NCBI RefSeq assembly: GCF_030814835.1
Contig: NZ_JAUSVS010000002.1
Location: 806,001 to 870,000, forward strand
Reading direction: 5' to 3'
DNA: 64,000 nucleotides
Source of the DNA: Caulobacter ginsengisoli
GTDB taxonomy: Bacteria > Pseudomonadota > Alphaproteobacteria > Caulobacterales > Caulobacteraceae
The position numbers were made by a program, and so were the translations under genes. The notes under the pieces are model-generated. The model was not told where the DNA came from, ran no database searches, and saw only the letters and a list, made by a program, of their open reading frames with translations. Position 1 is the stretch's first letter. Every line of letters starts with the position of its first letter. Positions 63,858 to 64,000 of the stretch are shown here, piece by piece.

Positions 63858-64000
63858 TCATCCCTCAACTTGTCGGACGGCCCCTCTGGCCAGGGCGGCA
63901 TAGGCCTCGAACACCGCCGCCGGCGTCACCGCGTCAGGGCTGATGATCGCCTGGTAGATCAAGCCCATGGTCAAGGCCTGGATGGCCAGCGCCAGGCTGG
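63858..64000 (-). CDS. C-terminal end of a TetR-family regulator (cut by window edge)
   Basis: The minus strand reads 46 residues up to a TGA at 63858. The segment LALAIQALTMGLIYQAIISP, then TPAAVFEAYAALARGAVRQV, is typical of the last helices of TetR ligand-binding domains. The DNA-binding part lies outside the window. Confidence 0.6.
   Translation of the reverse strand, partial: SLALAIQALTMGLIYQAIISPDAVTPAAVFEAYAALARGAVRQVEG

Overview
The window is GC-rich, densely coded DNA from an alphaproteobacterium of the Caulobacterales, most likely Caulobacteraceae. The main reason is a complete set of holdfast polysaccharide genes (hfsD, hfsA, hfsB, hfsC, hfsE, hfsF, hfsG, hfsH), which is characteristic of that group. 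The exact genus (Caulobacter, Phenylobacterium or a relative) cannot be fixed by reading alone.

Layout. 1-12.4 kb is housekeeping: a cut membrane protein, a LuxR-type regulator, an operon on the minus strand (ruvX, pyrB, a dihydroorotase-like gene that has lost its metal ligands, plsY, dprA), the amidotransferase genes gatC-gatA and gatB on the plus strand, and an MHYT-domain hybrid histidine kinase between gatA and gatB. 12.4-27.1 kb is an accessory block of four very large secreted calcium-binding proteins. Each has FG-GAP/VCBS propeller repeats, RTX nonapeptides and a type I secretion-like tail. They are interleaved with two paralogous winged-helix regulators. A fifth member lies at 42.5-45.4 kb, just after a tRNA-Ser(GCU), and is followed by a third, different winged-helix protein. 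No ABC exporter, HlyD or TolC gene is in the window, so export must rely on a machine encoded elsewhere.

28-42 kb is the holdfast region: hfsD diverges from hfsABC, hfsFGH lie on the minus strand, and hfsE stands apart. Between these parts sit an enoyl-CoA hydratase/TetR pair, a 2OG-Fe(II) oxygenase with a degenerate tandem copy, and a secreted trypsin-like protease. The Hfs proteins build, flip, polymerise, deacetylate and export the adhesive. The FG-GAP/RTX proteins may add surface or matrix functions, which is inference.

45.6-64 kb is mixed metabolism and signalling: a monooxygenase-like ABM protein, two hybrid histidine kinases sharing an unnamed membrane input domain, a Gfo/Idh oxidoreductase, a C69 peptidase, a CYP153-like P450, an amidohydrolase, a membrane protein plus GNAT pair, a lipoprotein, an NCS1 permease, a class V aminotransferase, a DUF3293-like protein and a lone MbtH-like protein. 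A TetR gene is cut by the right edge.

Intergenic spaces from 32.8 kb onward carry several unrelated long inverted-repeat elements, with arms of 25-33 bp and a total span of about 90-170 bp.
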